Shown here: positions 8,447 through 16,434 of the stretch, one piece after another
Position numbering within the stretch: position 1 is the first letter of the stretch
Layout: the number at the start of each line of letters is the position of its first letter
Assembly: GCF_007896435.1 (NCBI RefSeq)
Contig: NZ_VCBL01000001.1
Location: 773,345 to 837,344 of the forward strand
Reading direction: 5' to 3'
Source of the DNA: Rummeliibacillus suwonensis
GTDB lineage: Bacteria; Bacillota; Bacilli; Bacillales_A; Planococcaceae
DNA length: 64,000 nucleotides
The notes under the pieces: generated by a model
Databases searched by the model: none
What the model was told of the DNA's origin: nothing
What the model saw: the letters and a program-made list of their open reading frames with translations, nothing else
Made by a program: the position numbers and the translations under genes

Positions 8447-8515
8447 GCTAACCATTAGTAAGAGTTATCAAAATTTATAAAATTAAACGTATATGCTATT
8501 TCAACATAACGTTTG

Positions 8516-8559
8516 ATTAAAATCCTTTACGTGATATCGTAAAGGATTTTAATTTTTTT
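8516..8559 (+). terminator. Strong terminator closing the haem operon
   Basis: A 15-bp stem, ATTAAAATCCTTTAC with GTAAAGGATTTTAAT, followed by TTTTTTT. Confidence 0.9.
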
Positions 8560-8580
8560 GAAAAAATTATAAAAATACAT

Positions 8581-8618
8581 TTGATTTAATATTTATTCAT
8601 ATGTATAATGAATTTTAT
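8581..8618 (+). promoter_or_regulatory. argF promoter with probable ArgR (AhrC) site
   Basis: TTGATT (8581) and TATAAT (8604) are spaced by 17 bases. The region ATATTTATTCAT / ATAATGAATTTTAT contains two inverted half-sites resembling ARG boxes (AATGAATWWW-type), overlapping spacer and -10. Arginine repression is therefore likely; the operator is inference. Confidence 0.6.
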
Positions 8619-8645
8619 CACAAGAAAATGTAAGGAGCGATTTTG

Positions 8646-9614
8646 ATGAAATTATTAGAACTTGTTCAACTTAAGTTAGTGACTTCTTTAAAAGATAAAG
8701 ATTTACTTGCACTTGCAGATTATACAAGCGAGGAAGTACAAGGTTTACTTGATCTTGCTATGAAGTTAAAAGTGATTACAAAAGAAGGTAGCTGCCCTCC
8801 ATTATTAGAAGGTAAGACTTTAGGGATGATCTTCGAGAAAAATTCAACTCGTACACGTATTTCGTTTGAAGTTGGGATGAATCAACTAGGCGGTAAAGGA
8901 ATGTATATGAATACACGCGACTTACAAATAGGCCGTGGTGAATCGATTCATGATACAGGTCACGTACTATCAGGCTACCTAGATGGCATTATGATTCGTG
9001 CTAACTCTCATGAAATGGTCAAAGAGCTTGCTGAACATGCTTCTATTCCTGTCATCAATGGTTTAACTGATTTAACTCATCCATGCCAAGCTTTAGCAGA
9101 CTTAGAAACAATCGCTGAAGAAAAAAGTGAACTAAAAGGATTAAAATTAGCGTATATCGGGGATGGCAATAACGTAGCGCATTCGCTAGTGGTCGCTTGT
9201 GCTCATGTCGGAATCGATGTTGTCGTAGCAACACCAAAAAACTATGAGCCAAAAGAAGAATTTATGAAAAAAGCGGCAGAAATCGCATTGCAAAATGGAA
9301 GCACGGTTGCACACACATATGATCCTGTTGAAGCTGCAAAAGATGCAGATGTCATTTATACAGATGTATGGACGTCAATGGGGCAAGAAGAAGAAGCTGC
9401 CAAACGATTACAAGATTTTAAAGGCTATCAAATTAATGATGCACTTGTCGCACATGCGAAATCTGATTATATGTTCCTTCACTGTTTACCTGCTCACCGT
9501 GAAGAAGAAGTAGCGACATCCGTTATTGATGGACCAAACTCCTTTATCTTCCAACAAGCTGAAAACCGTTTACATGCGCAAAAAGCTGTCCTTGCTTCTA
9601 TTTTGGGCGAATAG
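8646..9614 (+). CDS. argF: Ornithine carbamoyltransferase
   Basis: Joins carbamoyl phosphate and ornithine to give citrulline in arginine biosynthesis. About 322 residues. The carbamoyl-phosphate signature STRTRIS is near residue 68, the HPCQALADL motif near 143, and the ornithine-loop HCLPAHR near 280. TAAGGAGCG precedes the ATG (a TTG one codon earlier is less likely). It stands alone, with no arcA/arcC for a deiminase pathway and no other arg genes in the window. A biosynthetic role fits the ArgR-like site over its promoter. Confidence 0.93.
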   Translation: MKLLELVQLKLVTSLKDKDLLALADYTSEEVQGLLDLAMKLKVITKEGSCPPLLEGKTLGMIFEKNSTRTRISFEVGMNQLGGKGMYMNTRDLQIGRGESIHDTGHVLSGYLDGIMIRANSHEMVKELAEHASIPVINGLTDLTHPCQALADLETIAEEKSELKGLKLAYIGDGNNVAHSLVVACAHVGIDVVVATPKNYEPKEEFMKKAAEIALQNGSTVAHTYDPVEAAKDADVIYTDVWTSMGQEEEAAKRLQDFKGYQINDALVAHAKSDYMFLHCLPAHREEEVATSVIDGPNSFIFQQAENRLHAQKAVLASILGE

Positions 9615-9660
9615 GCCAATTTTAACAAGTAGAAGTATTATAAAATTTATTGGAGTCTTA

Positions 9661-9815
9661 TTTATCCCGCGTTAACGGGCACTAAGACCCCCACCTCAAG
9701 GTTTAGAGAGAAACGAGAAAGATAGGTGGGGATGAACTGCCGCATGCGCCCGATGGTTTAGCTAACCATCAGTGGGGATGAAGAAAACCCCACACTGATG
9801 GAAGCTTCACTTTAT
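9661..9815 (+). repeat. Double stem-loop repeat family A, full copy
   Basis: Both hairpins are recognisable: GGGCACTAAGACCCCCACCT with AGGTGGGGATGAACTGCC, then ACCATCAGTGGGG with CCCCACACTGATGG. Located just after argF. Confidence 0.85.
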
Positions 9816-9877
9816 CATTTAATTTAAGCTTTAATCAAAGATTGAAATCTTTATAAATGTGCAAGTCAAATTATTTG

Positions 9878-9918
9878 TCGTATTTTCAATAAATCTTATT
9901 GAAAATACGGCTTTTTTT
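9878..9918 (+). terminator. Terminator after argF and the repeat
   Basis: CGTATTTTCAATA pairs with TATTGAAAATACG, followed by a run of T. Confidence 0.8.
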
Positions 9919-10242
9919 AGCGATTCAATATAATAATACGTTAAGATTGAAAAAGTAAATGTTGTAAATAATGGTCAACATTATATGAAGTGAATATCCC
10001 ATTTTTTAATCTAAAAAAACTGGTGAAAGATTTATATATTTTAAGGCTCCGTTCCCTAAATTGCCCCGCTCTCATCTGGATACTAACCCTCTATGAGCTA
10101 CACCAGCTTTGCTACAGCCTATTTACACTATATAATCAAACCGATTTTCGATGAAAAATATTTTTTAAGCTATATTTGAATCAATTTCATAAATCATTTT
10201 CTTCTTAAAAATACGAACATTTAATAATAACTAATTTTGATA
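9919..10242. other. Non-coding stretch with a GC-richer unknown segment
   Basis: AT-rich apart from 10046-10125, a segment of near-balanced composition whose minus strand includes a tRNA-like GTAGCTCA. It does not fold into a tRNA. I see no gene here. Confidence 0.35.
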
Positions 10243-10490
10243 GTTGTGGAGCGGAAGACGGCGACTCCTCGAAAATGCCTGCGCATTTCCTTCGTGCGGT
10301 GTGAGTTCAGGGAGGCTTATGCAAAGTCCTACGGGAAAAGCTTGAGCTGAAAGCCCCGCAGGAACGATTGAAGGGACAAAGCCTAAGTTCGCCACGTCCT
10401 GTGGCAACGGCTTCGGGGTCAACATCGTGTCGACCCGAGGAGATTGAAGCCAAGCCCGTGGAAAGCGCCGTCTGGAGTGGAACAAAAATT
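10243..10490 (+). repeat. GC-rich dispersed repeat, family C (long form)
   Basis: About 250 GC-rich bases bounded by GGAAGACGGCGACTCC and GGAAAGCGCCGTCTGG, which can pair. The inner wording 'GCCACGTCCTGTGGCAACGG' and 'GTCAACATCGTGTCGACC' recurs, diverged, in the element at 56040. The minus-strand open frame through it has no protein character. Confidence 0.7.
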
Positions 10491-10741
10491 TATGAATATT
10501 AATGTTCATGTTGATTTAAAACGTTCGTGTTTTTTATCTGAATTTTGCATTATGAAATTGATTCATTTATAAACAATTAGTTGTTTTGTACGATAAACTA
10601 AAAAAGTATATTATATCCATGATCTACGAGTGCAAAATATAGTAGATAGGATTAATTGTTAATGTAGAATGAAAAAAGCATAAATATGATCTTTTTATGA
10701 CTCTGAAAAAGAAAGCATTATTTAAAAAATCTAATTCTGTC

Positions 10742-10770
10742 ATAACATATTATTTTATTTATGTTATAAT
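10742..10770 (+). promoter_or_regulatory. Promoter with 8-bp inverted repeat before the secreted-protein gene
   Basis: ATAACATA (10742) and TATGTTAT (10760) are exact reverse complements with a 10-base spacer. They overlap a TATAAT -10 box at 10765. The repeat may be a regulator site for the two genes downstream. Confidence 0.45.
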
Positions 10771-10804
10771 TATACAAAAATAAACAAAGAAAGGATTGAT
10801 TAGC

Positions 10805-11323
10805 TTGAAAAAATTCACAATGCTCATTTCGTTTTTGGTGCTGATTTTATTTTTTGCTATTCCACAAAACACGAAGGCTGCTTCTATTTACAGTGCTGGT
10901 TCTAGTTCACCTTCCATTGTTAAAGTATATGGAACATATAATTGGTCCGAAGCTGGATATTGGGATTTAACCGATGTGGATACAATTCCAGATACAGCCG
11001 TTGTTACAGCTGCTAAGGTAAATTGGAGTATTTGTTTAAGTTGTGGTATGAATTACGCTGATACGTACGTCGCTTTATTTAATGAGGATGGATATGGTTA
11101 TTGGATGGATTCTGGCATCTTTAATACTAATTTTGAAGGTGAACCATTAAAACAAAATTGGTCCACGCAATTTTATGTAACCAAAGTTAATAGTTCGGGA
11201 GGATATATAACGCCTAATTTAACACTTAGCTGGGAAGATTCAGAAACTTCAGCGAGTGGTAAAGTCAATTTAGTAAACTCAACTGAAAAAAATCAGGTAA
11301 AAATTGAAGAAACAATCGAGTAG
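10805..11323 (+). CDS. Secreted protein of unknown function
   Basis: The TTG at 10805 is preceded by GAAAGGA at suitable distance; an in-frame TTG at 10796 overlaps that site. The N-terminus is a classical signal peptide (KK, then about 18 hydrophobic residues, cleavage near 'TKAAS'). The mature ~145 residues are rich in Tyr, Trp, Asn and Asp with a 'SICLSCGMNY' pair of cysteines, and look like a beta-sandwich domain. I recognise no family. The next gene begins 15 bases on, so the two probably work together, outside the cell at least for this one. Confidence 0.7.
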   Translation: MKKFTMLISFLVLILFFAIPQNTKAASIYSAGSSSPSIVKVYGTYNWSEAGYWDLTDVDTIPDTAVVTAAKVNWSICLSCGMNYADTYVALFNEDGYGYWMDSGIFNTNFEGEPLKQNWSTQFYVTKVNSSGGYITPNLTLSWEDSETSASGKVNLVNSTEKNQVKIEETIE

Positions 11324-11338
11324 GGAGTGGTGTATTCC

Positions 11339-11971
11339 ATGAAAGTTCATCTTAATAATCCTATTACAAATATAGTAACAACCTCCTCACTTCGAAAAAA
11401 TGAAACCACATTCGACATCAATAAAGTATTGGAAGATGATTCGAAGAAAGCTGAAATTGAACTTTCGAGGAGAAAACATGCAGAATTTATTCAATCGACA
11501 ATGGCTATTTTAAATGAGAACTCTCCGAGTGAATTAGTGGATTCAAAAACGAATACCATTCATATTGAAAAAGGCGTTTATTATTCTCTTGGAACAGTCA
11601 ATGGTAAACCGTTAAATGCAACGCCTTTGACGAGTGGAGGTGTGAACTCTAACTTTTCGCCTAAATTATATGTGAAGCCTGGTAGTGCAGGAATGCCTGT
11701 AACATCAGAACAACTATATTCTTCGAAAGTATTTCAATCCTATACGGAAGAAGAGCACAAAGAGGCAAATCAGATCATTGGCGTTTTTTTAGCATTAGAA
11801 TTGGTCGGGAACGGCACCTTATCGGTCAACAGTTTTAACGAAAAGGATGCTACCTATTTCCCACAATTTGCAGAAGGTATCGGACTAGATTTGGATAAGC
11901 CTTTCTCCATTAACGGGAAAGTGTTTGAATTTAAAGATGGTAAACTTAACCGATTGAAGATAGAAGAATGA
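11339..11971 (+). CDS. Hypothetical protein, partner of the secreted protein
   Basis: About 210 residues starting at the ATG after GGGAGTGG; a GTG 12 bases earlier is possible. There is no signal peptide or membrane segment. The N-terminal third is polar and charged and probably helical ('KKAEIELSRRKHAEFIQ'); the rest has Gly/Pro/Ser-rich stretches and a 'FSINGKVFEFKDGKL' beta pair at the end. I recognise no family. Its tight spacing to the secreted protein gene suggests one transcript. No function can be given. Confidence 0.6.
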   Translation: MKVHLNNPITNIVTTSSLRKNETTFDINKVLEDDSKKAEIELSRRKHAEFIQSTMAILNENSPSELVDSKTNTIHIEKGVYYSLGTVNGKPLNATPLTSGGVNSNFSPKLYVKPGSAGMPVTSEQLYSSKVFQSYTEEEHKEANQIIGVFLALELVGNGTLSVNSFNEKDATYFPQFAEGIGLDLDKPFSINGKVFEFKDGKLNRLKIEE

Positions 11972-12033
11972 TACTTATAGAGTCAAAACACATATATGAT
12001 CATCTTAAAAGCATTGATTCTTAAAATAGAAAA

Positions 12034-12068
12034 CCTTCCTACAATCACTGCTTGTAGGAAGGCTTTTT
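12034..12068. terminator. Bidirectional terminator between convergent genes
   Basis: AAACCTTCCTACAA pairs with TTGTAGGAAGG, followed by CTTTTT. The A-rich left arm lets it serve the minus-strand oxidase gene too. Confidence 0.8.
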
Positions 12069-12074
12069 CATATG

Positions 12075-13463
12075 TCATAACGATTCTTGAATATCCACTA
12101 ATTTTCCGGGATTTAAAATATCTTTTGGATCTATCGCTTTTTTGATCGTTTTCATAACATTCAATGCTTCTCCGTGCTCTAGGACTTGATATTTTTGCTT
12201 TCCGAAGCCAACGCCATGTTCACCTGTGCATGTACCATTGCGTTCGATGGCAAAGCGTACTAATTTTTCATTGTATGCTTCGGCTCTTGCTAATTCTTCT
12301 TTGTTACTCATATCAATCATCAATAATACGTGGAAGTTGCCATCACCGACATGACCTAAAATACCACCAGGAATATTCACTTTTTCTAGTTCAGCACGGG
12401 CAAATAATACGGCATCTGCTAAGTCTGTAATAGAAACGCAAACATCCGTTGTCATCAGTTTTTTCCCTTTGAAGCCATGGATATAGGCATAAGCTAAATT
12501 GTGGCGAGCCTCCCATAGTTTATGACGAGCAGCGGTGTCTGTTTCAAATTGAATTGATAAACAGCCACTATCATTCATAATTTCTTTTGTAAATTCTACG
12601 TCTTGTGCAAGCCCTGCTTCATTACCATGAAATTCTAAAAATAAGGTTGGTTTCACTGGAAAATTTGTTTCACTATATTGATTGACTTGTTCGATAGATT
12701 GTTCATCTACTAACTCAACACGTGCAATTGGAACACCCGCTTGTAGAATTCCTGTCACAGCTTCAACGGCAGATTGAACATCAGGGAATACAGCAATAGC
12801 CGCTGTTTCAAATTCGGGAATACCATAAACTTGTAAGGTCAACTCTGTAAAGCAGCCGAGTGTACCTTCAGAGCCAACGAACAAGCCGTTGAGATGATAG
12901 CCAGAAGAAGATTTCGCGGCTAAATTTCCTGTATGGATGACTCGTCCATCTGCAAGCACGACCTCTAAATCACGCACTTGGTCACGCATAACACCATAGC
13001 GAACAGCCGTTGTACCACTAGCGTTTGTAGCAGCCATACCACCAAGTGAAGCATCTGCTCCGGGGTCTACGGAGAAGAAAAGACCATATTTTTTAAGTTC
13101 TTTATTCAATTCCGTTCTTGTGACACCAGGTTGAACACGCACAAGCAAATCTCCGGGGCGAATTTCTAAAATCTTATTCATCCATGAAAAATCAATCGTG
13201 ATACTTTGTCTGATCGGGATCACATGACCTTCAAGACTAGATCCTCTTCCAAATGGAATAACGGCAATTCCAAAATCATTGGCAATTTTTAAGATATCAC
13301 TGACTTCTTTTGTAGAGGAAGGAAAAACAACAACATCCGGCAATCGCCCTTCATGATAGGATTCATCTTTACTATGTAATTCTCGTATGGTTTCATTTAC
13401 TGTTACTTGCTCATCACTTAAAATATCTTTTAATGCAGAAACAATGGTGTCAGTTATAGTCAT
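12075..13463 (-). CDS. glcD: FAD-linked 2-hydroxyacid oxidase, GlcD/D-lactate dehydrogenase type
   Basis: 462 residues. N-terminal FAD-binding PCMH domain (about 35-215) with 'VVFPSSTKEVSDIL', 'PFGRGSSLEGH' and 'VDPGADASLGGMAATNASG'; C-terminal FAD-linked oxidase domain ending in 'GTCTGEHGVGFGKQKY' and 'ILNPGKLV'. The family oxidises glycolate or D-lactate, passing electrons to a quinone or an iron-sulphur partner. In B. subtilis glcD (ysfC) and glcF (ysfD) sit together next to sspI; here glcD lies near sspI but glcF is missing. It may therefore act alone as a D-lactate dehydrogenase. The substrate cannot be fixed from sequence. Confidence 0.85.
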   Translation of the reverse strand: MTITDTIVSALKDILSDEQVTVNETIRELHSKDESYHEGRLPDVVVFPSSTKEVSDILKIANDFGIAVIPFGRGSSLEGHVIPIRQSITIDFSWMNKILEIRPGDLLVRVQPGVTRTELNKELKKYGLFFSVDPGADASLGGMAATNASGTTAVRYGVMRDQVRDLEVVLADGRVIHTGNLAAKSSSGYHLNGLFVGSEGTLGCFTELTLQVYGIPEFETAAIAVFPDVQSAVEAVTGILQAGVPIARVELVDEQSIEQVNQYSETNFPVKPTLFLEFHGNEAGLAQDVEFTKEIMNDSGCLSIQFETDTAARHKLWEARHNLAYAYIHGFKGKKLMTTDVCVSITDLADAVLFARAELEKVNIPGGILGHVGDGNFHVLLMIDMSNKEELARAEAYNEKLVRFAIERNGTCTGEHGVGFGKQKYQVLEHGEALNVMKTIKKAIDPKDILNPGKLVDIQESL

Positions 13464-13642
13464 ATGCTCGTTCTCCTCTTCTCAAAAAATCTGTATTTTC
13501 TAATAATTATAAATCAAATGAGGAGAAAATTAAATATCGATAGCGGTTTGCTATTTTTTAAGAACCCGATTCTTTTAGATAAAGACAGATGGCTGGATAA
13601 GGAGAAACTTAGAAAATGTATTGGATATAGGCCTAAAAAGGC

Positions 13643-13783
13643 ATTCCATCCTTGGAAAATGGCTATCCACGGGAAATGTAGTTTTATCCATGGGAAATAG
13701 GCATCCATCCACGGAGTAGACTATCCTATCCACGGAACGAGCCTCCCAATCCACGGAAAAACCAATTGTATCCACGAAGGAGA
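13643..13783 (+). repeat. Tandem array of about seven TATCCACG units, period 21-22 bp (family B)
   Basis: TATCCACG-type octamers start near 13663, 13685, 13705, 13727, 13748 and 13769, with a degenerate one near 13643. They are separated by variable 13-base spacers. A second array in the same orientation lies at 29050-29166. On the minus strand the period gives a seven-residue repeat (roughly F/P-V/M-D-x-x-x-x), but no start site or gene context supports translation. Confidence 0.8.
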
Positions 13784-13836
13784 AAACTTAAGTCCTACGT
13801 TGTGCTAGATTTAGCGAAAAACTTTATCCTTAAAAG

Positions 13837-13884
13837 TTCAGTAGGAGATGGAGAAACTCCCACTGATGGAAGCTTTACTTTATT
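13837..13884 (+). repeat. Tail of repeat family A
   Basis: Only the second hairpin remains: CAGTAGGAGATGGAGAAACTCCCACTG followed by the family's ATGGAAGCTTTACTTTA ending. Confidence 0.6.
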
Positions 13885-13920
13885 GTCCGGATTCTTCGTT
13901 GATTGTGACAACTTTTACCT

Positions 13921-14018
13921 AGTCTTTAAAGTGTTTCTAGAGACTAGTCAACCTTCCTTCCTCTCTACTATAAAAAAAGTAGCACAAACCATGGTTTTGG
14001 CTTGTACTACTTACTAAT
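13921..14018 (-). terminator. sspI terminator, part of a sequence also found at 47600-47716
   Basis: On the minus strand AGTAGTACAAGCC pairs with GGTTTGTGCTACT and is followed by TTTTTTTAT, a good terminator for sspI. The hairpin and ~50 adjoining bases (GAGACTAGTCAACCTTCC...) resemble 47600-47716, next to an IS110-type remnant. The terminator may therefore derive from, or have been copied by, a mobile element. Confidence 0.65.
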
Positions 14019-14019
14019 G

Positions 14020-14226
14020 TTAAGCTAAAGCTTTTGATAACTCACTTAAAAAATGTTCCTGTTCGTTTTTTTCTGCTTGTTGCCACCATGTTTCAAAGAA
14101 TACGCCTAATCCTGGAAGTAGATGTTCTTCACCACGTTTAATGGCATCTTCCACGATATCCTTTAATTGTTCCGGACTATTCCCAGAGACATTCTGTTTA
14201 ATAGCATCACGAATTTGAAAATTCAC
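14020..14226 (-). CDS. sspI: Small acid-soluble spore protein SspI
   Basis: 68 residues matching the SspI family throughout: 'MNFQIRDAIKQNVSGNSPEQL', 'TIVEDAI'-like helix, the invariant 'EEHLLPGLGVFFE.WW' centre and an LSKAL end. SspI is a minor spore-core protein made in the forespore. Its place just upstream of the ysgA-pheST block is the same as in B. subtilis. GGAGG precedes the ATG on the minus strand. It shows the organism forms endospores. Confidence 0.95.
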   Translation of the reverse strand: MNFQIRDAIKQNVSGNSPEQLKDIVEDAIKRGEEHLLPGLGVFFETWWQQAEKNEQEHFLSELSKALA

Positions 14227-14329
14227 TTGGCATCCCTCCTAAAGATATTTTTGCCTATAACTCGATTGTTATACATACATTTGGTACACTTATTGTAGAA
14301 AAGTTTTACATATAAGGGGGAAAGATTTG

Positions 14330-15310
14330 ATGAAAGCAGTTGTATTTGAAAAGGGACAATTACTTGTAAAAGATATGCCAGCACCAGCTCCAAAATCAGG
14401 TGAAGTGTTAGTAGCTATTAAGGCTGCCGGTTTGAACCGACGTGATTTATATACAGCAGGTCGATTAGGGAATGATCGCGAGGCATTGATTCTTGGGTCC
14501 GATGCAGTAGGAGTCGTAGAGGAAGTAGGGAATGGTGTAACGAATTGGAAAGTGGGCGACGAGGTTATTATCAATCCATCATTACGTTGGTATGAAACTT
14601 CTGATTTTCCACCCGAGGATTTTGAGATATTAAGTTTACCTGATAATGGGACTTTTGCCGAGAAGATTGCTATTTCTGCTGAACAACTAGAGCCAAAACC
14701 CGCTTATTTATCTCTTGAAGAAGCTTCAGTCATTGGTATTTCACCATTAACAGGCTATCGAGCATTGTTTACGAAAGGACAAATACAAGCAGGACAAACC
14801 GTATTTATTCCTGGAGCTGGCAGCGGAGTAGCAACATTTTTAATTCAAATAGCCAAAAATATTGGGGCTAGAGTCATCGTTACTTCGCGTTCAGAAGAAA
14901 AGCGCCAAGCTGCATTAAAAATTGGTGCAGATCTTGCAATCGATACAAATAGCGATTGGTCAAAGGAACTGGAAGAAGAAACGATCGATTTAGTGATTGA
15001 CAGTGTTGGACGTGCGACTTTCAATCGTTCTCTAGCGGTTTTAAAAAAAGGTGGTAAAATAGTAGTGTTTGGCGCAACGACTGAAGATACTGTCGAGCTC
15101 AATTTGCGACAATTCTTTTACGCACAATATACGTTATTGGGGACAACGATGGGAAGTCGTGAAGAATTTAGAGCATGTATTGAACATTTAGAAAAATTCA
15201 ATACGCATCCCATTATAGATCGTGTCTTTCCAATAGAGGAAGCACAAAAAGCACTTGATTATTTAAAAGAAAATCACCAGTTCGGTAAAATTGTCTTGGC
15301 GATTTCATAA
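14330..15310 (+). CDS. Medium-chain dehydrogenase/quinone oxidoreductase
   Basis: 326 residues. N-terminal GroES-like domain (1-~120) and a Rossmann domain with 'GAGSGVATFLIQIAKNIGARVI' near 165-187, the NAD(P)H site. The region that would carry the catalytic zinc Cys reads 'AGLNRRDLY', and no structural-zinc Cys cluster is seen, so this is the zinc-independent quinone-oxidoreductase branch. The ATG follows AAGGGGGAAAG. It is inserted between sspI and ysgA relative to B. subtilis. The substrate is unknown; NADPH-dependent reduction of quinones or enones is the family norm. Confidence 0.8.
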   Translation: MKAVVFEKGQLLVKDMPAPAPKSGEVLVAIKAAGLNRRDLYTAGRLGNDREALILGSDAVGVVEEVGNGVTNWKVGDEVIINPSLRWYETSDFPPEDFEILSLPDNGTFAEKIAISAEQLEPKPAYLSLEEASVIGISPLTGYRALFTKGQIQAGQTVFIPGAGSGVATFLIQIAKNIGARVIVTSRSEEKRQAALKIGADLAIDTNSDWSKELEEETIDLVIDSVGRATFNRSLAVLKKGGKIVVFGATTEDTVELNLRQFFYAQYTLLGTTMGSREEFRACIEHLEKFNTHPIIDRVFPIEEAQKALDYLKENHQFGKIVLAIS

Positions 15311-15326
15311 AGGCGGTAAAGAATAG

Positions 15327-16088
15327 ATGAAAAGAATTGAATCTTCACAAAATGCCCTTGTAAAGCATTGGAAAAAATTAGCGACAACACGAAAAGAACG
15401 TGATCGCTCAGGAGAATTTCTCGTAGAAGGTTTTCATTTAGTAGAAGAAGCGATCAACAGCAAAAGTGAAATTCTCCATTTGATTGTAAGGGAAGATGTA
15501 GCTATTCCAGTAAGTTGGAATATCGATCATATTTTTGTGGTGGAAGTCACTGTTCAAGTAGCGAAAGAGTTTGCAGAAACAGAAAACTCACAAGGGATTT
15601 TTGCTCAAGTAAAACAACCTGCGATCTCAGAGAAAGAACAAAAGAAATGGACAAAACTATTGCTAGTTGACGCTGTTCAAGATCCTGGAAATATAGGTAC
15701 GATGATCCGGACTGCGGATGCTGCAGGGATCGACGCAGTTATTTTAGGAAAAGGAAGCGCTGATCCCTTTAATCCTAAGACAGTACGTTCAACACAAGGT
15801 TCCATTTTCCACATACCTGTTGTGCGAGGCGAGTTAAGTGAATGGATCGATTCATTAAAAGAAAAGAAAATACCTGTTTACGGAACAGCCTTAGAAAATG
15901 CAGTGCTCTACAATCAAGTAGAAAGAAAAGAGGAATTTGCACTTATTATGGGCAATGAAGGTAGTGGTATTCATCCTGATTTTTTAGAAAAGACAGATTT
16001 GAATGTCACAATTCCTATAATGGGTAGAGCAGAATCTTTAAATGTAGCAGTTGCAACAGGGATTGTGCTTTATTATTTTGCAACATGA
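15327..16088 (+). CDS. ysgA: TrmH/SpoU-family rRNA 2'-O-methyltransferase (YsgA-like)
   Basis: 253 residues. N-terminal substrate-binding domain (about 1-95, opening 'IESSQNALVKHWKKL') and SpoU methyltransferase domain with the three knot motifs: DPGNIGTMIRTADAAG, IMGNEGSGI and IPIMGRAESLNVAVA. It transfers methyl from S-adenosylmethionine to a ribose 2'-OH, most likely in 23S rRNA. It starts 16 bases after the dehydrogenase stop and precedes the pheST leader, the same position as B. subtilis ysgA. The exact nucleotide is not known from sequence. Confidence 0.88.
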   Translation: MKRIESSQNALVKHWKKLATTRKERDRSGEFLVEGFHLVEEAINSKSEILHLIVREDVAIPVSWNIDHIFVVEVTVQVAKEFAETENSQGIFAQVKQPAISEKEQKKWTKLLLVDAVQDPGNIGTMIRTADAAGIDAVILGKGSADPFNPKTVRSTQGSIFHIPVVRGELSEWIDSLKEKKIPVYGTALENAVLYNQVERKEEFALIMGNEGSGIHPDFLEKTDLNVTIPIMGRAESLNVAVATGIVLYYFAT

Positions 16089-16096
16089 TTCTAAAC

Positions 16097-16125
16097 TTGA
16101 AGTAAAGTGCTGAATTGCGTATAAT
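16097..16125 (+). promoter_or_regulatory. pheST promoter
   Basis: TTGAAG (16097) and TATAAT (16120) with a 17-base spacer, just upstream of the T-box leader. Confidence 0.7.
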
Positions 16126-16149
16126 GGTTGAGTATGATAAATATTGAAA

Positions 16150-16412
16150 TGAACAATAATGAAATGCAATGAGCGGGAAGAGTACATTCATTTGACCCTT
16201 TTAGGGAGTGCACGTCATAGACTGAAAGCGTGTATAAGGTGTTGATAGATGGAAGTTCACCCCGTTAGCAGCCACCGGGACCAGTGTTATTACTGTAAAG
16301 GTAGGCCGGTGAAACGCCGTTAAGCGAATGAAGTGATTGCATTTTTGATTGGCAATAACTAGGGTGGTAACGCGAATATAACCTCGTCCCTTTTTGGGAT
16401 GAGGTTTTTTTA
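16150..16412 (+). ncRNA. Phe-specific T-box leader of pheST
   Basis: The conserved T-box AGGGTGGTAACGCG lies at 16361-16374, followed by a terminator with CCTCGTCCC paired to GGGATGAGG and TTTTTTT (16382-16412). Upstream is a long stem I with AGTGCACG-type elements and the specifier GAAGTTCACC, in which TTC at 16256-16258 matches phenylalanine. Uncharged tRNA-Phe would pair with TTC and the T-box bulge, favour the antiterminator and switch on pheST. Confidence 0.93.
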
Positions 16413-16434
16413 TTTTGGAAGGAGGAATTTATAA

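Noticed and set aside
10046-10125. Possible tRNA on the minus strand (GTAGCTCA-like D-arm)
   Set aside because: No acceptor stem, anticodon arm or GGTTCGA T-arm can be formed; left as an unknown GC-richer segment.
10231-10509. 92-codon minus-strand frame
   Set aside because: It lies wholly within a GC-rich family C repeat and reads as low-information sequence with no ribosome site.
13464-13700. 78-codon frame downstream of the oxidase start
   Set aside because: Runs into the TATCCACG array; no ribosome site and no family features.
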